64,000 bases of DNA from Faecalibacterium taiwanense (GTDB taxonomy: Bacteria > Bacillota > Clostridia > Oscillospirales > Ruminococcaceae), in NCBI RefSeq assembly GCF_036632915.2, contig NZ_CP155552.1:1612001-1676000 (forward strand), given 5' to 3'. The notes under the pieces are model-generated. The model ran no database searches. It had not been told where the DNA came from and worked only from the letters and a program-made list of their open reading frames with translations. Below are positions 45,007 to 53,538 of this stretch, piece by piece; position 1 is the stretch's first letter, and every line of letters begins with the position of its first letter. Both the position numbers and the translations under genes were made by a program.

Positions 45007-45124
45007 GACGAACCGGGAGTTTCTCTGAAGACCGTCCGCTGGGGTGGGACCCTGTTGCCGTGAGGCAATAGGGCGGGCGATGGAATGGCCCGAATCGTGT
45101 CTGAAGAGAAATTACCGGTTCGTC
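45007..45124 (+). ncRNA. Structured RNA (or ssDNA) element before a helicase gene; ssNA-helicase-motif candidate
   Basis: The outer helix pairs 45007-45016 with 45115-45124 (10 perfect bp). Inner pairs 45020-45026/45105-45111 lead to a symmetric loop in which both strands read UGAA (tandem sheared G-A geometry possible). Pairs 45030-45032/45099-45101 follow. Inside lie a 10-bp hairpin 45050-45059/45064-45073 with a GUGA tetraloop, and a small helix 45078-45081/45094-45097. Alternative pairing of 45033-45039 with 45073-45079 exists. It ends 30 bases before the helicase start. The position fits the ssNA-helicase motif described in Clostridia. Confidence 0.72.
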
Positions 45125-45154
45125 AGTGTATCCCAAAAGCGGAGGTGAAATGCT

Positions 45155-47641
45155 TTGGCAACGGTTCATCTGCCCATCCGGCAGCTGGTGGAATTTCTGC
45201 TGCGGACCGGCAGCATTGACAGCCGGTTTACGGGGTTTGACCGTGCACTGGAAGGTGCCCACATCCACCGCAAATTGCAAAAAGCTGCCGGAGACGGCTA
45301 TCAGGCTGAGGTATTTCTCTCCGTAGAGCGGCAGGCAGAGGACATCACTTTTACCCTTGAGGGCCGGGCTGACGGCATTTTTACCGATGAGACTGGCACG
45401 GTAGTCATTGATGAGATCAAGACCACCGCTGTGCCGCCGGAAGAGATCACTGAGGATATGAACCCCTGCCACTGGGCACAGGGCATGGTGTACGGTGCCA
45501 TTTATGCCACACAGCAAAGCCTGCCGGAACTGAACGTCCGGCTGACTTATTATCAGATAGACACCGATCAGATCATCCGCTTTATCCGCCGCTTTACGCA
45601 GCAGGAGCTGGATGAATTTCTTGACAAATTATTGTGCCAGTATGCTCCGTGGGCGCAGCGCCGGATAGCGTGGGATGTAAAGCGTACTCAGAGCCTTGCG
45701 GCACTGCAGTTCCCGTTTGCGCAGTACCGGCCCGGACAGCGGGCTATGGCGGGCGAGATCTACCGCGCCTGCCGCGCTGGCAAGACCGCCGACTGCAAGG
45801 GCGGTACGCGGCTGTTCTGTCAGGCTCCTACCGGCATTGGCAAGACCATGAGCGCGCTTTTCCCCGCGCTGAAAGCCATGGGCGAAGGCAACGGAGAAAA
45901 GCTGTTCTATCTCACGGCCCGCAACACGACCCAGACTGCCGCCGAGGATGCCTTGACCCGGCTGCATACGGCCCAGCCAGAGCTTGCCCTGCGCAGTGTG
46001 ACGTTGACCGCCAAGGAAAAGGTCTGCCTGCATCCGGACGCAGAGGGACATCCCGCCTGCCTGCCGGAGCTTTGTCCCTACGCCAACGGCTACTACGACC
46101 GCATCAAGGATGCACTGACAGCTCTGCTGGACGGTACCGGCAGCTTTGACCGCGCAGCGCTGGCCGGGGCGGCAAAGCGTTTTTCGGTGTGTCCCTTTGA
46201 ACTGGGGCTAGACCTGAGCGAGTGGTGCGATGTGGTCATTGGGGATTACAATTACCTGTTCGATCCGGTGGTGCACCTGAAGCGGTTCTTTGATTCTTCC
46301 GGCGACTGGTTGTTTTTGGTCGATGAAGCACATAACCTGCCCGACAGAGCCAGAGCAATGTATTCTGCACGCTTTTGTAAAAGCAGCCTGACCGAGGCAA
46401 AACGCGCATTGGGCAAGGGCAAAAGTGCTTTAAAGACCGCTCTGACCAAAGCAGACAAAGCCCTGCTGGAAGCCCGGAAAGCCTGCATACAGCTTGCACC
46501 CCGGCACAGCAGCCAGACCGATGCCGCAGACCCGGCACAGACCAGTCTTTTGCCTGAAAACACTGCCCCCGCACTGGAACTACCCGAACCGCTGTATGCA
46601 CAGGACAGTACTGTGTTTTTGCAGGAGCCGCCCTCTGCCCTGCTCAGTCCGCTGCGGGCCGTACAGGCACCTTTGCAGGACTGGCTGGAAGCGAACCCGG
46701 ATGCCGAAGTACATGCACAGTTGCTGGAGCTTTATTTTGCTGTACAGGACATCACCCGTGCCGCCGAACGATACGACAGCCACTTTGTCACTCAGCTTAC
46801 CGCGCGCGGCAGAGAGCTTGAATTGCAGCTGCTGTGTCTGGACCCGGCACCTTTTGTGGATGCCAGCCTTGCCGCAGGGCGCAGCGCAGCGCTGTTCAGT
46901 GCAACACTGGCTCCGCCCTCGTTCTACCGCAGTGTTCTGGGCTGCAGCGGTGCACGTGCCGTCGCACTGGACAGTCCCTTCCCGGCTGAAAATCTGGGGC
47001 TGTATTGCCTGCCGAATATCTCTACCCGCTACCGCGACCGCGAAGCCAGCGTGCAGGCAGTTTCGGATGCACTGGCCCGGCTGGTGCAGGCCAGAACCGG
47101 AAACTACTTTGCCTTTTTCCCAAGCTACGCATATCTGCGGCAGGTACACGAAGATTTTGCAGCACGTTACCCGGGCATTCGCACCCTTGTGCAGGAAAGC
47201 CGTCTGGATGATGCCGCTCGGGCTGAATTTCTGGCTCAGTTTGTGCCGGACCCGGCCGAAACACTTCTGGGTTTTGGCGTGATGGGCGGTATCTTTGGTG
47301 AGGGAGTTGATCTTGCAGGCAGCCGCCTGATCGGGTGCGCCATTGTGGGTGTGGGCCTGCCGCAGGTAAATCCGCAGCAGGAAATGCTGCGCCGTTATTA
47401 TGACGCACAGAACGGCTTTGGATTTGATTATGCCTACCGCTATCCCGGCATGAACAAGGTACTGCAGGCCGCAGGGCGCGTGATCCGCACGCCGGAAGAC
47501 AGAGGTGCGGTGCTTTTGCTGGACGACCGGTTTGCCCAGCAGGAATACATCCGGCTGTTCCCTCCTCACTGGCGGCATATCCGCTATCTGCGCAGCTGCG
47601 AAGAGCTGGCCGCTGCCCTGCAGGACTTCTGGAATAAATGA
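45155..47641 (+). CDS. PD-(D/E)XK nuclease fused to an XPD/DinG-type FeS helicase
   Basis: An 828-residue protein starting at TTG 45155 after GGAGGTGAAATGC. Residues about 1-180 hold a RecB/Cas4-like nuclease: D73, E87 and K89 (GRADGIF...VVIDEIKTT) with Q109 and Y113. Residues about 190-820 are an SF2 XPD/DinG helicase: Walker A APTGIGKT (224-231), likely FeS cysteines C291, C302, C307 and C346, DEAH at 390-393, and the C-terminal helicase motif with Q-x2-GR (QAAGRVIRTPEDRG). It probably unwinds and cuts DNA at repair intermediates. The structured element upstream is its most unusual feature. Confidence 0.9.
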   Translation: MATVHLPIRQLVEFLLRTGSIDSRFTGFDRALEGAHIHRKLQKAAGDGYQAEVFLSVERQAEDITFTLEGRADGIFTDETGTVVIDEIKTTAVPPEEITEDMNPCHWAQGMVYGAIYATQQSLPELNVRLTYYQIDTDQIIRFIRRFTQQELDEFLDKLLCQYAPWAQRRIAWDVKRTQSLAALQFPFAQYRPGQRAMAGEIYRACRAGKTADCKGGTRLFCQAPTGIGKTMSALFPALKAMGEGNGEKLFYLTARNTTQTAAEDALTRLHTAQPELALRSVTLTAKEKVCLHPDAEGHPACLPELCPYANGYYDRIKDALTALLDGTGSFDRAALAGAAKRFSVCPFELGLDLSEWCDVVIGDYNYLFDPVVHLKRFFDSSGDWLFLVDEAHNLPDRARAMYSARFCKSSLTEAKRALGKGKSALKTALTKADKALLEARKACIQLAPRHSSQTDAADPAQTSLLPENTAPALELPEPLYAQDSTVFLQEPPSALLSPLRAVQAPLQDWLEANPDAEVHAQLLELYFAVQDITRAAERYDSHFVTQLTARGRELELQLLCLDPAPFVDASLAAGRSAALFSATLAPPSFYRSVLGCSGARAVALDSPFPAENLGLYCLPNISTRYRDREASVQAVSDALARLVQARTGNYFAFFPSYAYLRQVHEDFAARYPGIRTLVQESRLDDAARAEFLAQFVPDPAETLLGFGVMGGIFGEGVDLAGSRLIGCAIVGVGLPQVNPQQEMLRRYYDAQNGFGFDYAYRYPGMNKVLQAAGRVIRTPEDRGAVLLLDDRFAQQEYIRLFPPHWRHIRYLRSCEELAAALQDFWNK

Positions 47642-47652
47642 GACCCAAGCAA

Positions 47653-47700
47653 AAAGGCACTGCCGCACCCAAAACAGGAGCGGCAGTGCCTTTGCTTCTT
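47653..47700. terminator. Bidirectional terminator between the helicase and the ketopantoate-reductase-like gene
   Basis: 14-bp arms at 47653-47666 and 47680-47693 (AAAGGCACTGCCGC and complement) with A and T runs outside. Confidence 0.88.
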
Positions 47701-47707
47701 TTTTGTT

Positions 47708-48679
47708 TTATTTTGCTGCTTTCCGGTTCTGCTGCAGGCTATCCCACGAGGGCATTTCATTGCGCAGCTTTTCCCACATGGGCATTGCCGTGCCGGTCTG
47801 CCTGCGCAGAGCATCGAACGCTTCGTCCAGATACTTCATTTCGGACACTGCGTGCATGGCGTGATCCGAAACGCACAATCTGCCCAGCGGTGTTTTTGTC
47901 ATGGTAAACACCATCGCTTCCATCTTACGGCGGGCCGATGTGCCGGGCTGGAAATTATCGGTGTTGTTGGCATCGTTCACCGGGATGCCCGCATCCTTGA
48001 GCATCAGGCAGGCTTCATAGGCGGCATCCAGAATGGCGCCGCGCTGCTGCTTGGTGGCCCGGTGCAGATCGCCGTTGCAGGCATAGCATACATAGCACGC
48101 CGGCAGAACGAATGCAATGTGGCACTTGAGCCATTCATCCATATCGCCATAGAAGGTCAGCTTGTATTTTGCACCGTCAAAGGCGGTCTTGAGCCGGGTT
48201 CGGAAGGTGCCAGAAAGCGGAGTTGTGGCACCGCCCACCGTCATGCCAGCACTGGCGTACACACTGACCACATGGTCGTGTTCACGGCGGCCTGCCGTGC
48301 CCTGAAAGCCGAATGCGATCTTATCCGCCGGGCGCTGCATGAATTCCAGCACCTGCTTTGCCTGCGGGTTGTTGCCCACAAACACAAAATACTGGCTCTT
48401 GTTGGCCTTGAGCACAGGAAGCACATCCGGCAGCTGGCCCGCCTGCACGACCACAAAGACGAGATCATAATAATCATCCGGGGCGAGAGTGTCCACGGTT
48501 TTGATCCGTTCCGTTGTGGTCTTGCGCTGCACCCAGTGGCGGATGACCAAACCCTTCTGGTCGATCATTTCCTTCCACTCTCCGCGTGCAAGAAGCGTGA
48601 CAACGTTCTTTTTGTTCTGCATCAGCACATGGGCCAGCTCGCAGCCCAAAACGCCTGCACCGTAAACCAGAATCCTCAT
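47708..48679 (-). CDS. Ketopantoate reductase family protein
   Basis: A 323-residue oxidoreductase with the Rossmann start ILVYGAGVLGCELAHVL and the ApbA/PanE arrangement of an NADP domain (1-165) and a helical C-terminal domain. It is longer and more divergent than true PanE, and no other pantothenate gene is near, so its substrate is unclear. It follows an HMA-domain gene by 35 bases and may be co-transcribed with it. Confidence 0.8.
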   Translation of the reverse strand: MRILVYGAGVLGCELAHVLMQNKKNVVTLLARGEWKEMIDQKGLVIRHWVQRKTTTERIKTVDTLAPDDYYDLVFVVVQAGQLPDVLPVLKANKSQYFVFVGNNPQAKQVLEFMQRPADKIAFGFQGTAGRREHDHVVSVYASAGMTVGGATTPLSGTFRTRLKTAFDGAKYKLTFYGDMDEWLKCHIAFVLPACYVCYACNGDLHRATKQQRGAILDAAYEACLMLKDAGIPVNDANNTDNFQPGTSARRKMEAMVFTMTKTPLGRLCVSDHAMHAVSEMKYLDEAFDALRRQTGTAMPMWEKLRNEMPSWDSLQQNRKAAK

Positions 48680-48714
48680 CCAGATACGCCTCCCTTATGT
48701 GTGTTAAGGTTTGC

Positions 48715-48975
48715 TTACTTTTTCAAAAACGAGAAAAAGCCTTTTTTCTCGTAAGGTGCACTGCTTACGCCCTTGACCTCATAGCCGGTTGCATTGATGG
48801 CATCCCGCAGCTTCTGCTCGTCCAGCGGCTGTTCCGAGTGGATCACCGTCTGGGCTTTTGCCTGCGAGGACGACACCCTTTTCACCTCCGGGAAGGCCTT
48901 GCGCACGGCTTCGTTGACATGGCTCTCGCACATGCCGCACATCATACCATCTACTTTTACGATCGTTTCAATCAT
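48715..48975 (-). CDS. Heavy-metal-associated domain protein (copper chaperone-like)
   Basis: An 86-residue protein starting at the ATG at 48975 after GGAGGAGAATAAA. The metal motif is MMCGMC (C13 and C16) in an HMA fold. The tail is basic-aromatic (EKKGFFSFLKK). It should bind Cu(I) or a similar ion and hand it to a transporter. No metal ATPase is in the window. The gene has a long leader (about 170 bases) with its own promoter. Confidence 0.85.
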   Translation of the reverse strand: MIETIVKVDGMMCGMCESHVNEAVRKAFPEVKRVSSSQAKAQTVIHSEQPLDEQKLRDAINATGYEVKGVSSAPYEKKGFFSFLKK

Positions 48976-49245
48976 TTTATTCTCCTCCAGATCTTCTGCG
49001 CGCATCGGCCCGTTGACGCAGAATCTGTTAGGAAGCGCTAACCGCAGTTTCAAACAAAACGCCGCCAGGAACTGCCCGGCAGCGGTGCGGAGCGGTTCCC
49101 TGTTCTGTGGTGGGTCTGCTCAGAAAATGCACGCATGATTTCTTGTCTTCATCATATCACACCAGTGGGCTAAATGCAAGATGATAAATACCCCATCCCG
49201 GTTTTTGCGCTTTTCACTCATGCACCCGGTATCCTGCTGCCGTGG
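48976..49245. other. 270-base leader and gap upstream of the HMA gene
   Basis: The transcribed leader (about 48976-49144) can fold: CAGGGAAC pairs with GTTCCTG around an inner CTGCC-G-GGCAG (about 49063-49105). It may be a metal-responsive leader, but no known riboswitch is recognised. The rest up to cobO shows nothing further. Confidence 0.45.
49151..49179 (-). promoter_or_regulatory. Promoter of the HMA gene
   Basis: On the minus strand: TTGCAT (49174-49179), 17 bases, TATGAT (49151-49156). Confidence 0.7.
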
Positions 49246-49761
49246 TCAGTATTCAATGCCCTGCCGGGCGGAAATTCCCCTCTGATAAGGGTGGCGGTGG
49301 CACTTCATCTCCGTGGCATAGTCGGCGGCATCCAGCATCCACTGCGGCGCAGCATGGGCAGTAAGCACGCATTCCTGCTCTGCCGGGCGTTCCAGCACAG
49401 CCTTTTGCAACAGGGCTTTATCCACCATATCCAGTTCCCATGCGCTGCCCGCTTCGTCCAAAATCAGCAGGTCGGCAGGGTCGGCCATGGCAGCTGTGAG
49501 GTTCGCATTCTGCAGCTGGCGGGTGGCTTCCTTTTCCGCTTCGTTCATCTGGAACACGAATTTCTGCCCCGCCTTGCCGCGGTACACCTTTGCACCCAGC
49601 TGTTCCAGCAGCGGCACCTCGCCGCTTTTGCCGCCTTTGAGGAACTGCAGGATCACCACCCGCTTTCCGCTGCCCATGGCCCGCAAAGCAAGGCCCATGG
49701 CAGCGGTGGTCTTACCCTTGCCATCACCGTAATATAGATGTAACAGTCCTGTACGCTTCAT
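49246..49761 (-). CDS. cobO: Cob(I)alamin adenosyltransferase (CobA/CobO type)
   Basis: A 171-residue enzyme from the ATG at 49761 after AAAGGAG; two codons earlier another ATG stands too close to that site. Walker A GDGKGKTT is near the start, then FLKGGKSGE, LLILDEAGSAWEL and the late TEMKCHRHPYQRGISARQGIEY. It adds the 5'-deoxyadenosyl group to cob(I)alamin. No other cobalamin gene is nearby, so it may serve salvage. Confidence 0.92.
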   Translation of the reverse strand: MKRTGLLHLYYGDGKGKTTAAMGLALRAMGSGKRVVILQFLKGGKSGEVPLLEQLGAKVYRGKAGQKFVFQMNEAEKEATRQLQNANLTAAMADPADLLILDEAGSAWELDMVDKALLQKAVLERPAEQECVLTAHAAPQWMLDAADYATEMKCHRHPYQRGISARQGIEY

Positions 49762-49807
49762 GGTCATTTCTCCTTTTGTCTTTGCGTTTATGGTAACACA
49801 AACCCAG

Positions 49808-49847
49808 CAAAAAAGGAAGAGGAAGCACCCGAAGGCGCTTCCTCTTT
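49808..49847 (-). terminator. Terminator after glyA
   Basis: Arms AAGAGGAAGC (49817-49826) and GCTTCCTCTT (49837-49846), followed on the minus strand by CCTTTTTT. Confidence 0.85.
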
Positions 49848-49862
49848 CAAACAATGCGATAT

Positions 49863-51116
49863 TTACTGATACAGAGGGAAATCCCGGGTCAGCTTCAGCA
49901 CACGGTCACTGATCTCGTCCTTCTTCTCGTCGTAGTGCCAGATGCAATCGGCGATGCAGTCGGCGATCACCTTCATCTCGGCCACGCCCATGCCGCGGGT
50001 GGTAACAGCCGGGGTGCCCAGACGCACGCCAGAAGTCACGAACGGGCTGCGAGTCTCGCCGGGGACAGTGTTCTTATTGGCGGTGATGTGCACGCTGTCC
50101 AGACGTGCTTCCAGCTCCTTGCCGGTGCACTCCTCGTCACGCAGGTCGATCAGCATGAGGTGGTTGTCGGTGCCGCCGGATACCAGCTTGACACCGCGTA
50201 CCTGCAGCTCTGCTGCCAGAGCCTGTGCATTCTCCACGATCTTGCGGGCATATTCCTTGAACTCCGGCTTCAGTGCTTCACCAAAGCAGACAGCTTTTGC
50301 GGCGATCACATGCTCCAGCGGGCCGCCCTGGGTGCCGGGGAACACGGCAGAATTGATGCGCTTTGCAAGAATGGGATTGTTGGTCAGGATCAGACCGCCG
50401 CGGGGGCCGCGCAGGGTCTTGTGGGTGGTGGTGGTAACAACATCAGCATACGGCACAGGGCTCTGGTGATAGCCGCCTGCCACCAGACCGGCAATGTGGG
50501 CCATATCCACCATCAGATATGCACCATAGCCGTGGGCGATCTCAGCAATCTTCTCAAAATCGATGGCACGGGGATATGCAGACGCACCGGCCACGATCAG
50601 CTTGGGGCGCACCTTCTTAACCTGCTTTTCCAGCTCAGCATAGTCGATCACGCCGTCGGCATTGACACCGTAAGAGACAAAGTTATAGTTCTTGCCGGAC
50701 ATGTTTACCGGAGAACCGTGGGTCAGATGGCCGCCCTGAGACAGGTCCATGCCCATGACAGTATCGCCCAGATCCAGCAGAGCAAAATAAACTGCCAGAT
50801 TGGCCTGTGCACCGGAGTGGGGCTGAACATTGGCATATTTTGCGCCGAACAGCTTGCAGGCACGCTCGATGGCAATGTTCTCCACCTCGTCCACATAGAC
50901 ACAGCCGCCATAGTAGCGCTTGCCGGGCAGGCCCTCGGCGTACTTGTTGGTCAGGATGCTGCCCATTGCGGCCATGACGGCGGGAGAGACGATGTTCTCA
51001 CTGGCGATCAGTTCAATGTTCTGGCGCTGACGGTTCAGCTCGCGATCCATGGCTGCGGCCAACTCCGGATCAACGGTATTGACCAGACCGATGGTGTCCA
51101 TCATTTCATTGTACAT
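49863..51116 (-). CDS. glyA: Serine hydroxymethyltransferase
   Basis: A 417-residue PLP enzyme linking serine, glycine and tetrahydrofolate. Typical parts are [13 protein letters not shown], the Schiff-base lysine in [16 protein letters not shown], and [13 protein letters not shown]. It is transcribed away from the 5-FCL-fchA-folD group, so all sit around one intergenic region. GAGGGG precedes the ATG. Confidence 0.97.
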   Translation of the reverse strand: MYNEMMDTIGLVNTVDPELAAAMDRELNRQRQNIELIASENIVSPAVMAAMGSILTNKYAEGLPGKRYYGGCVYVDEVENIAIERACKLFGAKYANVQPHSGAQANLAVYFALLDLGDTVMGMDLSQGGHLTHGSPVNMSGKNYNFVSYGVNADGVIDYAELEKQVKKVRPKLIVAGASAYPRAIDFEKIAEIAHGYGAYLMVDMAHIAGLVAGGYHQSPVPYADVVTTTTHKTLRGPRGGLILTNNPILAKRINSAVFPGTQGGPLEHVIAAKAVCFGEALKPEFKEYARKIVENAQALAAELQVRGVKLVSGGTDNHLMLIDLRDEECTGKELEARLDSVHITANKNTVPGETRSPFVTSGVRLGTPAVTTRGMGVAEMKVIADCIADCIWHYDEKKDEISDRVLKLTRDFPLYQ

Positions 51117-51211
51117 AATATTCTACCCCTCTCAATTTCCGGAGAAAGCCCCGGATCTCTGGATCTCTTCAAGCCACCCTGCTCCGCGCACGAACCGAAT
51201 TGCTTTCTTTT

Positions 51212-51240
51212 ATCATAGCAGAAAGCTGCAGAATCTTCAA
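51212..51240 (-). promoter_or_regulatory. glyA promoter
   Basis: On the minus strand: TTGAAG (51235-51240), 17 bases, TATGAT (51212-51217). Confidence 0.7.
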
Positions 51241-51260
51241 CTTCCATTTTGCCAAAAGGC

Positions 51261-51289
51261 TTGCTTTTTTCGTCTGAAGTGTTTATTAT
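51261..51289 (+). promoter_or_regulatory. Promoter of the 5-FCL-fchA-folD operon
   Basis: TTGCTT (51261-51266), 17 bases, TATTAT (51284-51289). Confidence 0.7.
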
Positions 51290-51366
51290 ACTTGTATAAA
51301 AATGCAGTGTCGTTTTTGTATATTTTTCAAGTCAGTCAACCTTCAGATGAAGCGAGGTGTTCTCTG

Positions 51367-51939
51367 GTGACGGTCAGTGAAGCAAAGCAGACCCAGCGCA
51401 AAGCGGGCCGTGCCGCACGCAAGGCTCTCGGCCCGGAAGAACGCAAGGCTGCAAATGCCGCTTTGTGCGCATTCCTCTGGCAGCTGGCTGCCGTGCAGAA
51501 TGCGCAGACCATCCTGCTGTACGCAGCGTTTGGTTTTGAAGCCGACCTTGCTGCCTTTGCCGCCGAAGCAGCAGCTCAGGGCAAAACGCTGGCCTATCCG
51601 GTGTGCGGCGAGGCGTATTCCCTTACAGCCGCTGTGCCCGGCCCGGACGGCTGGGAGATGGGACAGTACGGCATCCGCACCCCCATCCTGAGCCGGTCGG
51701 AGATTCTGCTGCCGGAAGCGCTGGATCTGATCCTTGTACCCTGCACGGCTTTTGATGCAGACTGCTTCCGGGTCGGCATGGGCAAGGGCTATTACGACCG
51801 GTATCTTCCCCGCTGCAAAAACGCGGTGAAGATCGGCATTGCATTTGAGGCACAGCGGGTGGAACATGCTGCTGTAGACGAGCACGACCAGCGGCTGGAT
51901 GCCTATGTAACAGAGAGGGGTATTTACAAATGGAAATGA
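51367..51939 (+). CDS. 5-formyltetrahydrofolate cyclo-ligase
   Basis: A 190-residue enzyme starting at the GTG at 51367 after GAGGTG; an open frame continues upstream but has no start signal. It makes 5,10-methenyl-THF from 5-formyl-THF with ATP. LDLILVPCTAFD and GMGKGYYDRYLPR are diagnostic. It overlaps fchA by 10 bases. Confidence 0.93.
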   Translation: MTVSEAKQTQRKAGRAARKALGPEERKAANAALCAFLWQLAAVQNAQTILLYAAFGFEADLAAFAAEAAAQGKTLAYPVCGEAYSLTAAVPGPDGWEMGQYGIRTPILSRSEILLPEALDLILVPCTAFDADCFRVGMGKGYYDRYLPRCKNAVKIGIAFEAQRVEHAAVDEHDQRLDAYVTERGIYKWK

Positions 51940-52565
51940 CTAAGCTGAGCTGTGAGAAATTTCTCGCAGAGCTGGCCAGCAAAGCCCCCACGCCGGGCGG
52001 CGGCGGAACGGCGGCGCTGGTGGGTGCTGCCGGTGTAGCGCTGGGTAATATGGTGGGCAACCTGACCACCGGCAAAAAGAAATATGCCGCCGTGGAAGCA
52101 GACATTCAGGCCCTGAACACAAAGGCCGATGCCCTGCGCAAAGAGCTGGAGGTGCTGGTGCAGGCCGATGCCGATGCCTTTGCGCCGCTGGCTGCGGCCT
52201 ACGGCCTGCCCAAGGACACACCAGAGCAGGCTGCACACAAAGCCGCCGTGCTGGAAAAGGCGCTGGATGCCGCCTGTGCCGTGCCACTTGAGATTATGGA
52301 AAAGTGCGCCGAGGGCATTGCTCTGGTGGAAGAATACGCCGCCAAAGGCAGCGTGATGGCCGTCTCGGACGCAGGCTGTGCAGCCGCTCTGTGCAAGGCA
52401 GCCTTGCAGGCCGCAAGCCTGAATGTGTTCATCAACACAAAGCTGATGGCAGACCGTGAGCGCGCTGCTGCGTTGGACGCAAAAACAGACAAACTGCTGG
52501 ATGAATTTGTGTCGCGGGCAGACGCTGTTTTTGCATCCGTGACGAACAAATTGCGGAATAAGTGA
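51930..52565 (+). CDS. fchA: Methenyltetrahydrofolate cyclohydrolase / formiminotransferase-cyclodeaminase domain protein
   Basis: A 211-residue helical protein of the FTCD cyclodeaminase family, with SKAPTPGGGGTAALVGAAGVAL near the start. Alone, without the transferase part, it usually acts as FchA (methenyl-THF cyclohydrolase) or as a cyclodeaminase in one-carbon or histidine use. It stands between 5-FCL and folD, which favours the folate role. The GTGAGGAAAAAT around its stop also serves folD. Confidence 0.88.
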   Translation: MEMTKLSCEKFLAELASKAPTPGGGGTAALVGAAGVALGNMVGNLTTGKKKYAAVEADIQALNTKADALRKELEVLVQADADAFAPLAAAYGLPKDTPEQAAHKAAVLEKALDAACAVPLEIMEKCAEGIALVEEYAAKGSVMAVSDAGCAAALCKAALQAASLNVFINTKLMADRERAAALDAKTDKLLDEFVSRADAVFASVTNKLRNK

Positions 52566-52576
52566 GGAAAAATATT

Positions 52577-53431
52577 ATGGCAACGATTTTGAAGGGCGCA
52601 CCCGTTGTAGCCGCTATGAACGAACGCAATGCGGCGCTGTGTGAGCAGCTCAAGGCAAAAGGCATCACTCCCACGCTGGCCGTGGTGCGTGTGGGTGAGC
52701 GGGAGGACGACCTCTCCTACGAGCGCGGCGTGATCGCCCGCTGCGGCAAGGTGGGTGTGGAGGTAAAGCAGTTTCTTCTGCCCGCCGATGCTTCGCAGGA
52801 CGATCTGCTGAAGGTGATCGCCGAGGTGAACGCAGAGGATACCATCCACGGATGCCTGCTGTTCCGTCCGCTGCCCAAGCAGTTCAATGACCGCACTGTG
52901 CGTGCGGCGCTGGCTCCGGAAAAGGACATTGACGGCATCACGGACGATTCTCTGGCCGGTGTGTTCACTAATACCGATCTCGGCTATGCTCCCTGCACCG
53001 CGCAGGCCTGCCTTGAGATCTTGAAGTATTACAACATTCCGCTTTCCGGCAGGCGCGCTGTCGTAGTGGGCCGTAGCCTTGTGGTAGGCAAGCCCGCAGC
53101 CATGATGCTGGACCGCGAGAACGCCACCGTGACCATCTGCAATTCCCGCACGCAGAACCTGCCCGCCATCTGCAAGGAAGCAGATGTGGTAGTAGTGGCC
53201 ATGGGCAAGATGGGCGCCGTGGGTGCCGACTGCCTGCGTGAGGGCCAGACCGTGGTAGACGTGGGCATTCATGTGAACGAAAATGGCAAGCTGTGCGGTG
53301 ACGTAAAGTTCAGCGAAGCAGAGCCGGTAGTGGATGCCATCACGCCGGTACCCGGCGGTGTGGGCACTGTGACCACCTCGGTGCTGGTGGGCCATGTCGT
53401 GCAGGCTGCAGTCAAAAAGGCCGGGCTGTAA
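52577..53431 (+). CDS. folD: Methylenetetrahydrofolate dehydrogenase / cyclohydrolase
   Basis: A 284-residue bifunctional enzyme from the ATG at 52577 (a GTG at 52562 is less likely). Typical parts are LAVVRVGEREDDLSYERG, the VVGRSLVVGKPAAMML nucleotide part and TPVPGGVGTVTTSVL. The active-site Tyr-x3-Lys appears as YERGV, with R in place of K-side residues; this is worth noting. In Bacillus folD lies in the nusB-xseA cluster; here it sits with fchA. Confidence 0.93.
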   Translation: MATILKGAPVVAAMNERNAALCEQLKAKGITPTLAVVRVGEREDDLSYERGVIARCGKVGVEVKQFLLPADASQDDLLKVIAEVNAEDTIHGCLLFRPLPKQFNDRTVRAALAPEKDIDGITDDSLAGVFTNTDLGYAPCTAQACLEILKYYNIPLSGRRAVVVGRSLVVGKPAAMMLDRENATVTICNSRTQNLPAICKEADVVVVAMGKMGAVGADCLREGQTVVDVGIHVNENGKLCGDVKFSEAEPVVDAITPVPGGVGTVTTSVLVGHVVQAAVKKAGL

Positions 53432-53452
53432 CGAATGATAGAACTATAAAAT

Positions 53453-53526
53453 AAAAGACGCTTGATACACTGCTGTATGCTTCCCTGCCGGGAAAACATA
53501 TTCAGACAAGACCAAGCGTCTTTTTT
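53453..53526. terminator. Bidirectional terminator between folD and mraY
   Basis: 12-bp arms AAAAGACGCTTG (53453-53464) and CAAGCGTCTTTT (53513-53524), with a 48-base apical part that can fold further. Confidence 0.85.
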
Positions 53527-53538
53527 GATTGCTATATT

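Larger units (their letters stand above)
51117..51366. other. Divergent promoter region, glyA / one-carbon operon
   Basis: It has back-to-back promoters for glyA and the 5-FCL operon. A CCGG/CCGG hairpin lies in the glyA leader near 51135-51155. No reading frame of note was found. Confidence 0.6.

Noticed and set aside
45007..45124. 6S RNA, tmRNA, SRP RNA or RNase P as identity of the structured element
   Set aside because: Length and loop content do not fit: no tRNA-like ends, no SRP Alu or conserved RNase P boxes, and no large central 6S bubble.
49854..51218. 454-codon plus-strand open frame opposite glyA
   Set aside because: Antisense shadow; the minus-strand GlyA is unmistakable.
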